Shown one piece after another: positions 1-10,780 of a DNA stretch of 64,000 nt. Under the pieces are notes generated by a model, which had not been told where the DNA came from, searched no databases, and saw only the letters and a list, made by a program, of their open reading frames with translations. Position numbers and translations under genes: made by a program. Location: contig NC_034412.1 of NCBI RefSeq assembly GCF_002078875.1, forward strand, positions 78,352,445-78,416,444. Reading direction: 5' to 3'. Every line of letters starts with the position of its first letter. Positions within the stretch are counted from its first letter, which is position 1. The stretch comes from Numida meleagris. Its lineage: Eukaryota; Chordata; Aves; Galliformes; Numididae.

Positions 1-250
1 TAGTCAGACATCCTGCTCAAAGCAGGGCTAGCTATGAAATTGGATCAGGTTTCTCAGTTCTTGATCTAGTCTGATCTTGAAAACCTTCAACAACAGAGAC
101 TGCATTCTGTCTTTAAACAACCTCTTCCAATTCTTGACAATGAAAAGGTTTCCCCTCTATTCATGTAGAGCCACTCCTGTTTCAACTGATGCCTATTGTC
201 TCTAATCCTCCTGCCACATGCCACTGTGAAAATCCTGAATCAATCTTGAA
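1..250 (-). mobile_element. Old CR1 LINE fragment (truncated by window start)
   Basis: Read on the minus strand this is the 3' part of an old CR1. The plus strand shows the usual antisense CR1 phrases in order: a 'ctgctcaaagcagg' block, a 'ttgaaaaccttcaa' block, then a degraded version of the segment meaning 'cccattgtctcttgtcctcc' near 185-215. It differs at many sites from younger CR1s in the window and has small indels, so it is an ancient copy. Similarity becomes too weak to call beyond about 250, although traces may run to about 480. It has no coding capacity. The subfamily was not determined. Confidence 0.7.
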
Positions 251-721
251 AAATTGCACAGGTCTCTTGAATCTGAAGGGGTAAATGGCTGCTTTCCATG
301 CACAGATCCACATATTTCATCAAAGACAGCAATTAAATTTGTTGAGCACAGTTATATGGTAGATCCAAGCTGTTTTCAATAACTTTTTCTCCTTCACGAG
401 TGTTTCATTGTAAAGCAAGGCTTGGGCTCATGGCACTGCAGTGATTTCACAAAGACCTGAAGACACTGCACACCTCTTGCTGATCTTCCTTGAAGCAGCT
501 TCTTCATCATGCTGCATCATGCTGCATCCCACAGGTAAGGACACTGGTGCTCCAGCCCCAGAAGAAGATATTAGGCACTAAAATTTCTGCTGAGACATTT
601 CTTACTCTATGGAAAGCGGATCCAGTCCATGTTGGAGAACATTATCATCACCTCACCACTTCAGCAGAGATTCATGATCCTGCTGTGGCGACTTCTGTCA
701 GTGTGTTAAATGTATGCTATT

Positions 722-1250
722 TGTCATGGTTTTGTGATTTTCGGTTATTGGTATTCCACATCATAACATCATGTAGTGGATATACCTGGTTCTCAGAAGA
801 GAAGGACTACTACAGTCCCCACGGCACTTTGCTCCTCTGTTACCATTTTCCAGCCAGAGGGAAAAGATAAAAGCTCGCAGTATAAAAACTTGCAGATCAC
901 GAGACCTTGCCCCTTTTTCCGCCGTCTCTTGTCTCGGCAGCACCTCGCTCTCCAGACGTCATATCATCGGTAGTAGAGTAAGGCCTACCTTGATTTTGGG
1001 ACATTCTCTCTCTCTGTATTGGATTTATCAGCTTAAATTGTAATTATATTGTATTATAGTGTGTTGTTTTGCATTCCGATATCTTATTTAGTAAATTAGT
1101 TTGTTTCTCCTCAGATTGTTGCCGCTGTTCTTTGCTCTCAGGGCCATCTCCTTACCCTTTTCCCCTTTTCCCTTTTCCCGGGGTGTGGACCCGAGGATCC
1201 CCCGTCCCCTTTGTCATGGAACCGGGCCAAACGCCCATAAACCATTGACA
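722..1250 (+). mobile_element. Solo LTR of an avian endogenous retrovirus, family A copy 1
   Basis: This 529-bp element starts TGTCATGG and ends CCATTGACA, so the termini form the inverted pair TGTCA/TGACA. It is flanked by a perfect 5-bp target duplication, CTATT (717-721 and 1251-1255), so both ends are intact and no internal viral sequence remains. A TATA box (TATAAAA, 881-887) lies about 160 bp from the 5' end. A TC-rich stretch near 1005-1016 and a C/T-rich block near 1155-1180 are shared with the other copies. It is almost the same as the copy at 2383-2911, so both look fairly young. Short open frames inside it (for example 776-973) recur in the other copies only because the LTR is repeated. 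A 5-bp duplication would suit an ERVL-like element, but the class is not proven. Confidence 0.93.
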
Positions 1251-1255
1251 CTATT

Positions 1256-2377
1256 ACTGTTTGATTCTGTCAATCTGTTTTAACAGCTTTTCAGCTGATT
1301 CACTGGTTTCAGAAAAGTCCTCAGATGTATATGCTGTAAAAATTCTCTGGTGTTCGAATGTTGTGTTCTCTCAGTGGTGGTTACAGAGGCAAAGTGTTAT
1401 ATTTTGACTGTGGTATGGCTTTGTCTTTTCTTTTTTTCATTTAAAACACGTTGAATGTTGCAGAAACTTGTAATTTCTTTTAGTAATATACACACATTAA
1501 TTGTACTACGATCATAATGTATTTGCAGACTCATTGAATGCTAAACGAATGAGTGATGAAAATATTAACAATAAAAGTTGCTTGCAGATGTTAATAACTC
1601 TGAGTTTCTAGCAGTATGTGATGGCTGTAAACCATATGTTGTACTCCATACTCTGTTGAAGTGTGGCCTCCTACTTATTTAATAAAAAGTAATTACAGAT
1701 AGCAAACATATATCAGTAATGCTAGAAGTTCACTTTATTAATTGTACTTAGAATCAGGTGACACCACATGTCACATCACAAGAGTAAGATGAGAGAAGAC
1801 ATGCCTTCTTCAAACTTGGAAATATCAAATCAGTAGGAAAATTTCCTTACTCTGCTGAAGGCTGATTTTTAATGGATGCTCATGATATGCTCAGAGACAT
1901 AAATATTTGTTCCATATTTAAAACATTATTTCTGTCCCCATCTGTTGTAAATGTCATTCATGGGAATGAGTTGTTGAAAGAAGAGATTTCATTGCTTGTA
2001 GTATGATGCAAACAGAATCATACTACACTGAATAAAACAGAGTTAAAAGATGTAAATAAAATGTTATATTTGTGTTCAGCTGTCCACTTTCCAAATACTT
2101 TTGCAGTAACTCTTAAGCAGCTTGCAGTGTAAACTAATGAATAATAAATGAATATTAGGTCAAGATCTAATTTCATTTGGAGTTAAATGTAATTCACCAC
2201 AGTTTACTATGTTTTGACTAATATTCTCTCTTTTAAGCAGTATCATGGTGAAAAATACATTAATTAACTGGATTGCATTCCTTTTTTTTCCCCTCAGCTT
2301 TAAATAAAACGTTCATTCAACACATAATTTCATGTGTTGAACATGTGTCTACTCATCTCCATTAAGCAGAGCACTGC
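1256..2377. other. No gene or clear repeat seen
   Basis: AT-rich unique-looking DNA between two solo LTRs. No open frame of interest and no recognisable repeat consensus was seen. Confidence 0.6.
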
Positions 2378-2382
2378 CATTC

Positions 2383-2911
2383 TGTCATGGTTTTATGATT
2401 TTCGGTTATTGGTATTCCACATCATAACATCATGTAGTGAATGTACCTGGTTCTCAGAAGAGAAGGACTACTACAGTCCCCACGGTACTTTGCTCCTATG
2501 TTACCATTTTCCAGCCGGAGGGAAAACATAAAAGCTCACAGTATAAAAACTTGCAGATCACGAGACCTCGTCCCTTTTTCCGCCGTCTCTCATCTTGGCA
2601 GCACCTCGCTCCTCAGCCGTCTTATCGTCGGTAGTAGAGTAAGGCCTACCTTGATTTTGGGACATTCTCTCTCTCTGTATTGGATTTATCAGCTTAAATT
2701 GTAATTATATTGTATTATAGTGTGTTGTTTTGCATTCCGATATCTTATTTAGTATATTAGTTTGTTTCTCCTCAGATTGTTGCCGCTGTTCTTTGCTCTC
2801 AGGGCCATCTCCTTACCCTTTTCCCCTTTCCCCTTTTCCCGGGACGTGGGCCCTTGGGTCCCCCGTCCCCTTTGTCACGGAATCGGGCCTAACGCCCATA
2901 AACCGTTGACA
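2383..2911 (+). mobile_element. Solo LTR, family A copy 2
   Basis: This element is also 529 bp, with termini TGTCATGG and CCGTTGACA. It is flanked by a different perfect 5-bp target duplication, CATTC (2378-2382 and 2912-2916). The TATA box TATAAAA is at 2542-2548. It has the same orientation as copy 1 and lies 1132 bp downstream of it. Because each copy has its own target duplication, they are two separate insertions and not the two LTRs of one provirus. Confidence 0.94.
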
Positions 2912-3035
2912 CATTCACAAACTGTCCACTTCAGCCATCAATCAGAAGGTGGAGGTGATATAATTTTATTGTTATCTGGGTATTTTTTTCACTATCTATT
3001 TCATTTCTTGCAGTGACTCTTCTTGCAAATTTCAC

Positions 3036-3120
3036 TTTTATTTTATTTTATTTTATTTTATTTTATTTTATTTTATTTTATTTTATTTTATTTTATTTTA
3101 TTTTATTTTATTTTATTTTA
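3036..3120 (+). repeat. (TTTTA)17 microsatellite
   Basis: Seventeen uninterrupted TTTTA units (85 bp). It begins about 30 bp upstream of a CR1 3' fragment. The lack of interruptions suggests a recently expanded, probably variable, array. Confidence 0.97.
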
Positions 3121-3149
3121 TTCTTACAGGAGTCAGTCTGGTTTTTTCA

Positions 3150-3319
3150 GGTTGCCCAGAGAGGTAGTGGGTGCCCCATCCCTGGAGACATTCAAGGTCA
3201 GGCTTGTTTTTCCCCTGAGCAATCTGATCAAGATGTATTTTTCCCTGTTCATTGCAGGGGAGTTGAACTAAATGACCTTAAAGGTCACCTTCCTATACAA
3301 ATGGTTCTATGATTCTAAG
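3150..3319 (+). mobile_element. CR1 3' end fragment
   Basis: Plus-strand CR1 tail. It starts at the 'ggttgcccagagaggt' block, runs through 'ctggagacattcaagg' and the 'gttgaactaaatgacctt' block, and ends with the CR1 terminal TTCTATGATTCTA motif. About 170 bp of 3' UTR and the last ORF2 codons remain. It is strongly 5'-truncated, as is typical for CR1. Confidence 0.88.
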
Positions 3320-6300
3320 ATTTTTTCAGTATCTAAGATGTCTAAGAAAATTCGATCCGATTCGATACTAAAGGCCTTTGGAACATATTATTGCAAGAAC
3401 CCTTGTACAACAGAGAAAGAAATACCAGTGAAATTCTATTATTTCTTACATTCAACCTTTCTCAGGGACATAAAAGACAAAGACTCAATGGCTAAATGAT
3501 TTCTTTAATGGGTAATGGGATCTATGGGCACATGGGATTGAAGAAGTTAAGAATAGAGCTGAAACTTTGTAGACCGTAACTTTTCGTTGACTAAGTTGTA
3601 TGTGTTGCTGGATTGTATGGAAAGAGAACTTACCTACCATCTGGTAGTCTAGTCTTCATTACAAATGAGAGGTATATCTTTGCTACCTGACATAGAAAAG
3701 GTGGCCCACTATTTGAAAACATGTAGAAAAGGGAGATCTCTGAAACCTCTTCCTTTGGGAAACTTTCTCTCTGAAGCACAGTTAATGTTTGTGCAGACTT
3801 TATTACTAGGAGGGAAAACACTTCTAATGTAAGATTTTTGACACAGCAAACTTCATACATAGAAATATGCAGAACCTGAAGAAATTACTGTGAGACGTGA
3901 GGTATTTTCAAGTAGCATTTCTTCTCCTTTCTGTCTTCATCAGTATTTTCTACATGTGTTCCCTGTGAACACTGTTTAGTTAGATGCTCATAATATGTTT
4001 AACATAAATTCCAAAACTCAATTTGAAAGTCAGGTCTCACAGTTCATCATCCAACTAACCCTATTTTAAAGCAATATCAAGCCCATCTCATATCTGTGAA
4101 AAAATAAATAAATAAATAAATAAAAAGTGGCAAGTGTAATCAGTGATAGAAGTGGGACTAAGACTCAAGCATCAGATTTCAATCCTGCTGTATATATATT
4201 ACTGTTATCATCTCTTTATTGTACAGTGCCTTGTCTGGGCCACAAGACTTCTTTGGAATTTTAGATAAAATCTGTGGATTGTTGTTTTTATTGTTTGATT
4301 TCTTTTGTTTAGTTGTTTTGTTTTTGTTTCCTGATAAGGAAAACACAGAAAGTGATTCACAGAGCTTTAAGGGAATATGTCTTTATCATTTCTACTCTGA
4401 CAAGACGGTGTTAGAGAAGTTACACAGGGTCCATATAAAATAATTATAAAGCAAATGTAGTCTTTGGGTCTTATTAGGAAGACTTACATAAAGAATGTTT
4501 TGTCAAATACAAAGTGACTTCTGAACTGTAGATTGAGTAACACTGTATACAAAGAGAGGGATTACTTGGTAGCCAGCATGCACATGCAAGTTAGTAACAC
4601 TGCTTATATTTTCTTACAGTCCAAATATCTCAGACACTTTTTTTAAGAATGGAAGTTTTTAGTTTTCAGTTTTAATAGCTTTATAATTAAAATATTTCGG
4701 TTCAATTTATCAACAGGATATTCTATGTTTCAATGATCTCTTTGGTCATTTATTCTTCTGCTGTACAGTTCTAACTCAAACGGAGAGTGCTCCTTCCTTA
4801 GTGGCTCCTCCAACAGAGTTCTTTTCAGAGACAGCTTAAGAAACTTAATCAGCCATCAGTTCTGTAGTACAGTATTGTGAGCTAGATGACTGACTACATG
4901 ATTTAACAGAAGGCTGTGGATAGATTACCACTGTAACAAAGCTTATACAGAAGTTTGTAAGCAGACTTTTGGCTGAAGAAAAGTTATTTCCCCTGAAAAC
5001 AAAGAGAGAAGGCTTCCATTTCAGAACTTTCAAAAGCCTGATTCAGAGCATAAAGAGAAAAATGCTTCTTTTAGGAAGTAAAACAAACGTTCTAAAATGA
5101 CAGTACCTCAAATCTAGATGGGGCTTGGTTTTATGAACAAAGGTGTAGAAGCTTTCTACAAATTACACAGGCACCCAATAAACATTTCCCTCCTCCCTCC
5201 AGCTCCAGCAGTATCAGCACATCCATATCCACCCATGCACGGACATGCACACAGTAATGGGAGAGGAAAAAAAAAAAAAGGAATTTTTCTACATTTGATT
5301 AATATCTTGCTCTCCTTATTGTAATCTGTATACCTTTCATTTTCAGATAGTTTCTTCTTCCTGATACTTCCCTGCAATTAGTATAAAAAGGAAAACAAAC
5401 ATTAGTATGATTCTCATGCACACTAATTAGAGGGACTTCAGATACTGATACATACTCTTAGTTGTATTGTCATATATTCCACCTACAAAATATATTGGTG
5501 TTAATTCCATATATACCACTTTGAAACTTTAAATATCAGGTGCTAAATGCGATACTGTAGCTGGCTATGTTTCTTTTAACTCTGGACATCAATTAGTCAA
5601 ATAAAAATAAAAATAAAAAAGCCTAATGAGAAATAAATTTAAAGACAAGATTTCCTGGCAAAGTAAAAACGAATTGTAAACTACAAAAAAGGATGTTTTA
5701 AAAATTGTCTTGATTATGGTTTTGGTGACTTCTAGTGAATCTTCATGCATGTTTAGTCCTTGAGAACCTGGAGTGAAGAAGAACAGTGTTCAGAGTTGAT
5801 GTATCTCCTGCAAAGTCTGCTCCTGGGCAGAACAAATTCACTAGAGATGAGAAACTGAAGAGTTGATCACTGAGGCCAATTAAATCAATTACTGTAGAAG
5901 ATAAGATGATAATTCATGAGTGACATCTAATCTATTCTAATTTAATTGCACAAAACCTTCATGTGTGTAGCTTCACTGTCTGCATTGTATTGTGTGATGA
6001 GAGCATCACCCTTTTAAAAAACGTTTTCTGGGGACCTGTAGTCAGTTCATTGTATTGTTATGGACATGTGCTATATTGTTCTTCATTAGAAACAAGTTGT
6101 CAAAAAAGCCCCATGGAGATAATTGTCATTGTGTCATCTTTGTATATTGTATGGGGATACAAAGGGTCCTTCTAACCTGTGGGCATAAACTGTAATTTAT
6201 TTTCAGTAGCACTCTTTACCACAGATAAATCTTCTAGGTTATGTCTGTTTAAGAGGGTGTCACAAACAGAAGGGAAAATGATTTATATTTTAACTCTTTT

Positions 6301-7343
6301 TCAGCTAAGTATCCTGTAGCAAGCCAAGCCTTGAAGAAAATAAAATGGGAACAGTGAAAGATGGACATGCAGAGTGGACAGAACGAATATCTAGGCAGCT
6401 CTAATACCTTCTTATAAGCTAACATGTGATTTCTTTTTTGCATGTCTGCTTAGTTAAGTGGGACATAAGGTACTACTTAGCATTGACATGCCAGATGCTT
6501 GACCTAGATAGTAAGTAACAGCAGGAAAAGAATATTTTTTCCTATGCTTCTTTATTTTTACCTGCATTATTGCAAATAGTTTAGTAGTTTATGACTTCTC
6601 TACTATCTCTGTCTCACCTCACCTTACAAAAAGTCAGCACATATTCTGTTGTAGAACAAGGGAAATATAATGCAGGTGATATAGTCACAGAAAGACTCTG
6701 ATCTCTCTTTTGTTTCCCCTTGTTCAGCAAAAAAGCTACTTTTTTTTTTTTTTTTCAATCTTTGTTCAAAGCACCTCTTTTTATACTACGCTTAGACATA
6801 CATTAATCCTGACTGACAAGAAATCTATAATTAATGTCTCAGGTGAATGTCATCACTGAGGGCTCAGTCATTTTCTCCTATATGAATCTCCATAAACCAC
6901 TTAAGATGTCTGACTTAATATCCTTTAAAATGCTATTCAGGATTGTCTTACATCTCCTCTAAATTTTTATATCTAGTTGATGAGTTCGTCTCTCTGGATT
7001 ATGAGTATGTTTTGCTGTGACACTAACAGAAGACAAAAAAATATAATGACCTATATACATGGACACAGAGGACTTGAAATGTTTTCGCTCACCTTGCACA
7101 AAATCTTGGTAAGATTTCCTTCAGTAGAGTTCCTTATATAATTATTTTATGTCACCATCTCCCCTCCAACAGGAATATGCTCTGTAAAGTGTTAGATCAT
7201 TAATAGCTCAGGCAACTCAGAAAATGTTAAAAGATAAGAAGAGAAGAAAGAAATAAAATATCTAATTTTCTTTTCAATACAAATGTAAATTACAAGTAGA
7301 ACTCCTTATACTTCATTTATGAATCATACGACAAAATTAATAT
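3320..7343. other. No gene seen; low-complexity spots only
   Basis: About 4 kb of AT-rich sequence with no recognisable exon or interspersed repeat. It contains an (AAAT)n run at about 4100-4126, an A-run near 5268-5279 and a T-run near 6740-6756. The short open frames here have no features of a conserved protein. Confidence 0.55.
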
Positions 7344-7503
7344 ACAAGAACTGCTCCAAAAGCAATACATCCTATTGTATTATTTTGTCCCCTGACATCA
7401 GAAGAAGATGATGGTATGGATGTAAAGGCTGAACTTTTCCACCAACATTCCATTACATTTTGCTTCCATTCCACAGATGGCAACCTAGGGGCAGTCTGAC
7501 AAA

Positions 7504-8150
7504 ATGGTGTCTCACTTGGAAGTCTGTGTGAAGCCAGCGTGTGTCGCAACGCGCACGCCGAAGTCACCCGCTGTACCAATATGGTTATCGCATAGTGCTT
7601 AATTTATTGCAATTCAACTACAACATTTATAGAGCATCAGGTAGGCGTCGCGCACTACAACGCTGCTAATTGGACAGCGGATATCATCACATAGGCATTC
7701 TTGCAGTTAGATAGTGGTTAGCAATCCCGTAAAGCACAACCTGGAGGTGTAGATGTTTGACCTTGCAACACAGCAGCTGTTCCTCGTCTCAGGCCTCCAA
7801 GGACACTCCGGGGATTACTCGAGTGTGTTCTAATAAATATTCCCACTGTCCATCAAATACTTCCCACAAGCATGTCACTGAATTCCTTCATATGGAAAAA
7901 ATGGCACCCACTGACATTCACTGATGCTTGCTTTACATTTATGAAGATGAAGCGATGGATATTAGCACAGTGAGGTGGTGAATTATGTTTCAGCAGTGGT
8001 GACAGCAACAGTGAGTCACCTCCACTGGTGCAGATATTTATGAGTACAATATGCAAGCTCTTGTTCATTGCTGGTGAAAATGCATGGGTAATGGTGTTGA
8101 CTATATTGAAAAACAGTGTTAGGTAGCTGAGAATTTCCTCTATCAATTAG
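7504..8150 (+). pseudogene. Remnant of mariner transposase ends (catalytic core deleted)
   Basis: An ATG at 7504 begins a degraded transposase amino terminus. The frame is cut by the LTR after about 12 codons and then resumes after 7875 with a 'TEFLHMEKMAP'-like segment, corresponding to the helix-turn-helix region in the copy at 45 kb. The sequence then passes directly to the carboxy terminus, which reads close to the conserved 'NGGDYVEK' ending, here decayed. Stops and frame changes make it non-coding. The reading frame was worked out by comparison with the other copy in this window and general knowledge of mariner transposases. Confidence 0.65.
7542..7868 (-). mobile_element. Solo LTR of an alpharetrovirus/ERVK-like element inside mariner
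   Basis: A 327-bp insertion that the other mariner copies lack. On the minus strand it begins TGTGGGAAGT and ends GTTGCGACA, so it has TG...CA termini. It is flanked by a 6-bp target duplication, AGCGTG (7536-7541) and AGCATG (7869-7874), with one G-to-A difference at a CpG site. On the minus strand a TATA-like CTCTATAAATG (7635-7625) is followed about 20 bp later by AATAAA (7608-7603), the layout of an LTR with a short R region. Length, 6-bp duplication and layout fit alpharetrovirus-type or ERVK LTRs. The exact family was not identified. Confidence 0.85.
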
Positions 8151-8289
8151 TGTCATTGTGCTCTTTGTATCTGCTGTATTTTCCAGGGAAATAAATAAGA
8201 GGCAATAATTTCTGAGTAACCTACATAAAATGATGCACTTAACATCTTATTTTTAAGAAGGCTGCTACACTGTGTGAAGATTCCATCTC

Positions 8290-8370
8290 CTGGGCATCCA
8301 GGTCTAGGAGTCCCTAGGTGGCTAGGGCTACACGACCTCTGGAGATCCTTTCCAAATTTAAATGTCCTGT
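8290..8370 (+). mobile_element. Possible very old CR1 tail
   Basis: The phrase 'gacctctggagatcctttccaa' near 8335-8356 resembles the CR1 3' segment just before the terminal repeats. The surroundings are too diverged for a firm call, and no terminal ATTCTATG repeat is left. Confidence 0.3.
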
Positions 8371-9250
8371 TATAAAATATATTTAGGAACTTGCTGATTT
8401 CATCTTCAAATGTAATTTAAGGTTTTACTATAAAGATTAAAATACGTAGTCATCCAATGCAAATTTGTCTTTTTACAAATTTTTTTTATTTTCTATTGGG
8501 TCGAAGGCAGAAGGCTTGAAAATTATTTGTTACAGGTATAGAAATCATTGGCTGGAAAAAACACAAAAGCATTGTATGTCCTGACCTCAACACTATAATC
8601 AAACAAATAATCACATCACTTGATATATCTTTTATCTGAGGTTAAAAAAAATAGGTACTGCAACCTAAGTAAGAGAACAGAATTATGTCAAATGTATCTG
8701 GGACTGTATTTATCAGAAAAATGCCTACATTTCCTATCAAATTGTCAAATTCCAAAAAGAGATGTAAATATATTCAGAAAAGATCATATAAATAAGTAAA
8801 TTTGTATAACAAATGCTGCAAATATTTGTTTAGAAACTCCAGAGAATGAAATAACAGCTCACATTTGCTTAGCAAAAGGTCATCATTCTGCATTATGTAT
8901 AAATGTAGTTGATCTGAAAAGGAATGAAGAACTGATATAAGAGACAAGCATACTATTGATTGTTCACTGACAAAACATTTCTCATCACAGCAAATTTTCT
9001 CTCCATGTAGGCTGTGCTAATGGTAAAATAAATAAATAAATAAAATCATGTCATGGGCAACCTAACGATTTGCTGATATTTTAAGATATAAATTCTTTTT
9101 CTAGAGCTCTTAAGCCTAAAAGCATATGGTATGCATTAAAGCAGCTAAGAGTAAATTCAGAGTCAGCGTGTTTCAGATTTCTTTCTACAATATGGACATT
9201 CAGTTCACTGGTTCCCACTCTGAAATATAAGTTGCAGAGCAATGTCCTCG
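8371..9250. other. No gene or clear repeat seen
   Basis: AT-rich sequence with no recognisable exon. A short (AAAT)n run lies near 9027-9043. Confidence 0.55.
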
Positions 9251-9255
9251 ATCCT

Positions 9256-9806
9256 TGTTACGCTATTATCTAAGGGTCTGCGTCCGTGACAAGGGGGACA
9301 GGCCCGAAAGAAAAAAAAAAACGAGAAAAGAGGAAGGAAAAAAAAATTGCCGGTGAGTAGGGGCCGGCCCCCCGGGGGGTCCAGCGGCTAAAGCGGCAGA
9401 GAAGCTGCGGAGCCGCAACCTGGGAAAACAGGGAAGAAGGGAAAAAAAAAAACAGGGGACTCGTAGGCGGATCTAACACAAAAACAGCGGCACCAATCTG
9501 AGGAGGAACAACTAATTTTACTAAATATATCAAAATGAGGCTAGTAGAATTATAATAGAGGGTTTACAGGCTGAAAATCTTACACAGTAAACTGCAGGAG
9601 GACCACGTGCTTTCTCCACCGGGCAGGAAGGAACAGACCCCTCCAACGCAAAGACCCCTGGGGAGTGCACCTCCTCCCCTACCCCTCAGAGGGCCACACC
9701 AAAAAAGGTAGTTTGCAGTACCCAGGGAATTAACTCTTTAACTGCCTGTACCTTACATGATGTAATGATGTGAAATACCGACAACAAAAATCACAAAACC
9801 ATAACA
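9256..9806 (-). mobile_element. Solo LTR related to family A, GC-rich subfamily
   Basis: On the minus strand this 551-bp LTR starts TGTTATGG and ends GCGTAACA. It is flanked by a perfect 5-bp target duplication, ATCCT (9251-9255 and 9807-9811). Its first 60 bp, a central 'cctcagattggtgccgctg' segment and a 'cttgtcacgga' segment near the 3' end match family A. The rest differs: it has a GC-rich block (9350-9420) with runs of C and G, and A-runs at 9311-9322, 9339-9347 and 9440-9451. It is therefore a sister subfamily. The 88-codon open frame at 9270-9533 lies entirely inside it and has no protein features. Confidence 0.88.
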
Positions 9807-9952
9807 ATCCTCAATTATCACAAAGGGCTATTGTTGGTATGCAGTGACTATGAATTTGGTCCAAACTTTACCATATATGTTGTGTGGATACACATCAGTA
9901 ATGGGCTTAATTGTGTATTTATATATGTGATACACTGAAAATTTAAGCAAGT

Positions 9953-10780
9953 CATAGAATCATAGAAATGCTCAGGTTGGAAAAGACCTTCAAGATCATG
10001 AAGTCCAACCACAACCTAACCATACTACCCTAACTCCAACAACCCACCGCTAAGTCATGTCCCCAAGCACCACATCCAAATGGTTTTAAACACACGCAGG
10101 GATGGGGACTCAACCACCCCTTTGGGGAGCCTGTTCCAGTGCTTAACAACCCTTTCTGGAAAGAAGTTTTTCCTGATATCCAACCTAAACCTCCCCTGGA
10201 ACAACTTGAGGCCATTTCCCCTTGTCCTGTCACCTGTCACCAGGGAGAAGAGACCAACCCCACTCTCACTGCAATCACCTTTCAGGTACTTGAAAAGAGC
10301 AATGAGGTCTTCCCTCAGCCTCCTCTTCCCCAGATTAAACAGCCCCAGTTCCTTTAGTCTCTTCTCATAGGGCATATTCTCCAATCCCTTCACCAGCCTT
10401 GTTGCCCTTCTTTGGACCCGCTCCAGCACCTCCATGTCCTTTCTGTACTGAAGCACCCAAAACTGAACACAGTACTTGAGGTGAGGCCTCACCAATGCTG
10501 AGTACAGGGGCAGGATCACTTCCCTAGTCCTGCTCACCACACCATTCCTGATACAAGCCAGGATGCCATTGGCCTTCTTGGCCACCTGGGCACACTGCTG
10601 GATCATATTCAGCTGACTGTCCATCAGCATACCAAGGTCCCTTTCCATCAGGCAGCTTTCCAGCCACTCCTCCCCAAGCCTGTAGGGTTGCCTGGGGTTG
10701 TTGTGACCAAAATGCAGGACCCAACACTTGGACCTATTGAAACTCATACAGTTTACTTTGGCCCATCGATCCAGTCTATA
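9953..10780 (-). mobile_element. CR1 LINE, 5'-truncated, young subfamily
   Basis: Minus-strand CR1 whose 3' end is the 'catagaatcatagaa' motif at 9953. Sequence continues without interruption into the reverse-transcriptase carboxy-terminal region near 10780, where similarity stops in AT-rich DNA. It is close to the 3' half of the copy at 33.3-35.9 kb, sharing rare wording such as 'ccaaatggttttaaacac', so both belong to one subfamily. Confidence 0.93.
10055..10747 (-). pseudogene. CR1 ORF2 carboxy-terminal part, 230 codons open
   Basis: The frame codes for the region after the reverse-transcriptase catalytic box, up to the ORF2 end. Landmarks in order are '[11 protein letters not shown]', '[19 protein letters not shown]', '[16 protein letters not shown]' and '[19 protein letters not shown]'. 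The methionine at 10747 is an internal codon and not a true start. The endonuclease and the catalytic RT motifs are missing because of 5' truncation. The last codons are out of phase with the copy at 56 kb ('[11 protein letters not shown]' here, '[13 protein letters not shown]' there), so a small indel probably changed the end. It is not expected to be functional. Confidence 0.85.

Larger units (their letters stand above)
7344..8226 (+). mobile_element. Mariner deletion derivative (Mariner1_GG-like), split by an LTR
   Basis: The left end carries 'ctgctccaaaagcaat' (7351-7366). The right end carries its degraded inverted partner ending near 8226, close to the mariner-type TIR seen in the copy at 45 kb. 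The inside matches the 45-kb copy along its length, apart from the 327-bp LTR at 7542-7868. Without the LTR the element is about 550 bp, far shorter than a 1.3-kb autonomous mariner. Read on the plus strand it joins the amino-terminal DNA-binding part of a mariner transposase directly to the carboxy-terminal end, so the catalytic middle is absent. Many substitutions show an old, inactive copy. Confidence 0.82.

Noticed and set aside
776..973. Recurring 65-codon frames (also at 2437-2634 and 63804-63992) as a conserved small protein family
   Set aside because: They recur because they lie in copies of the same LTR, over and beyond the TATA box; different frames are equally conserved.
722..2911. 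A compact provirus with two LTRs
   Set aside because: Each LTR has its own different 5-bp target duplication, and no primer-binding site, polypurine tract or retroviral coding sequence lies between them.
3013..3312. 99-codon open frame with a Phe/Ile/Leu/Tyr-rich repeat
   Set aside because: It is the translation of the (TTTTA)17 array running into a CR1 tail.
9270..9533. 88-codon frame next to a GC-rich segment, as a possible gene with CpG island
   Set aside because: The whole segment is inside a solo LTR with a perfect target duplication; the GC content belongs to the LTR.
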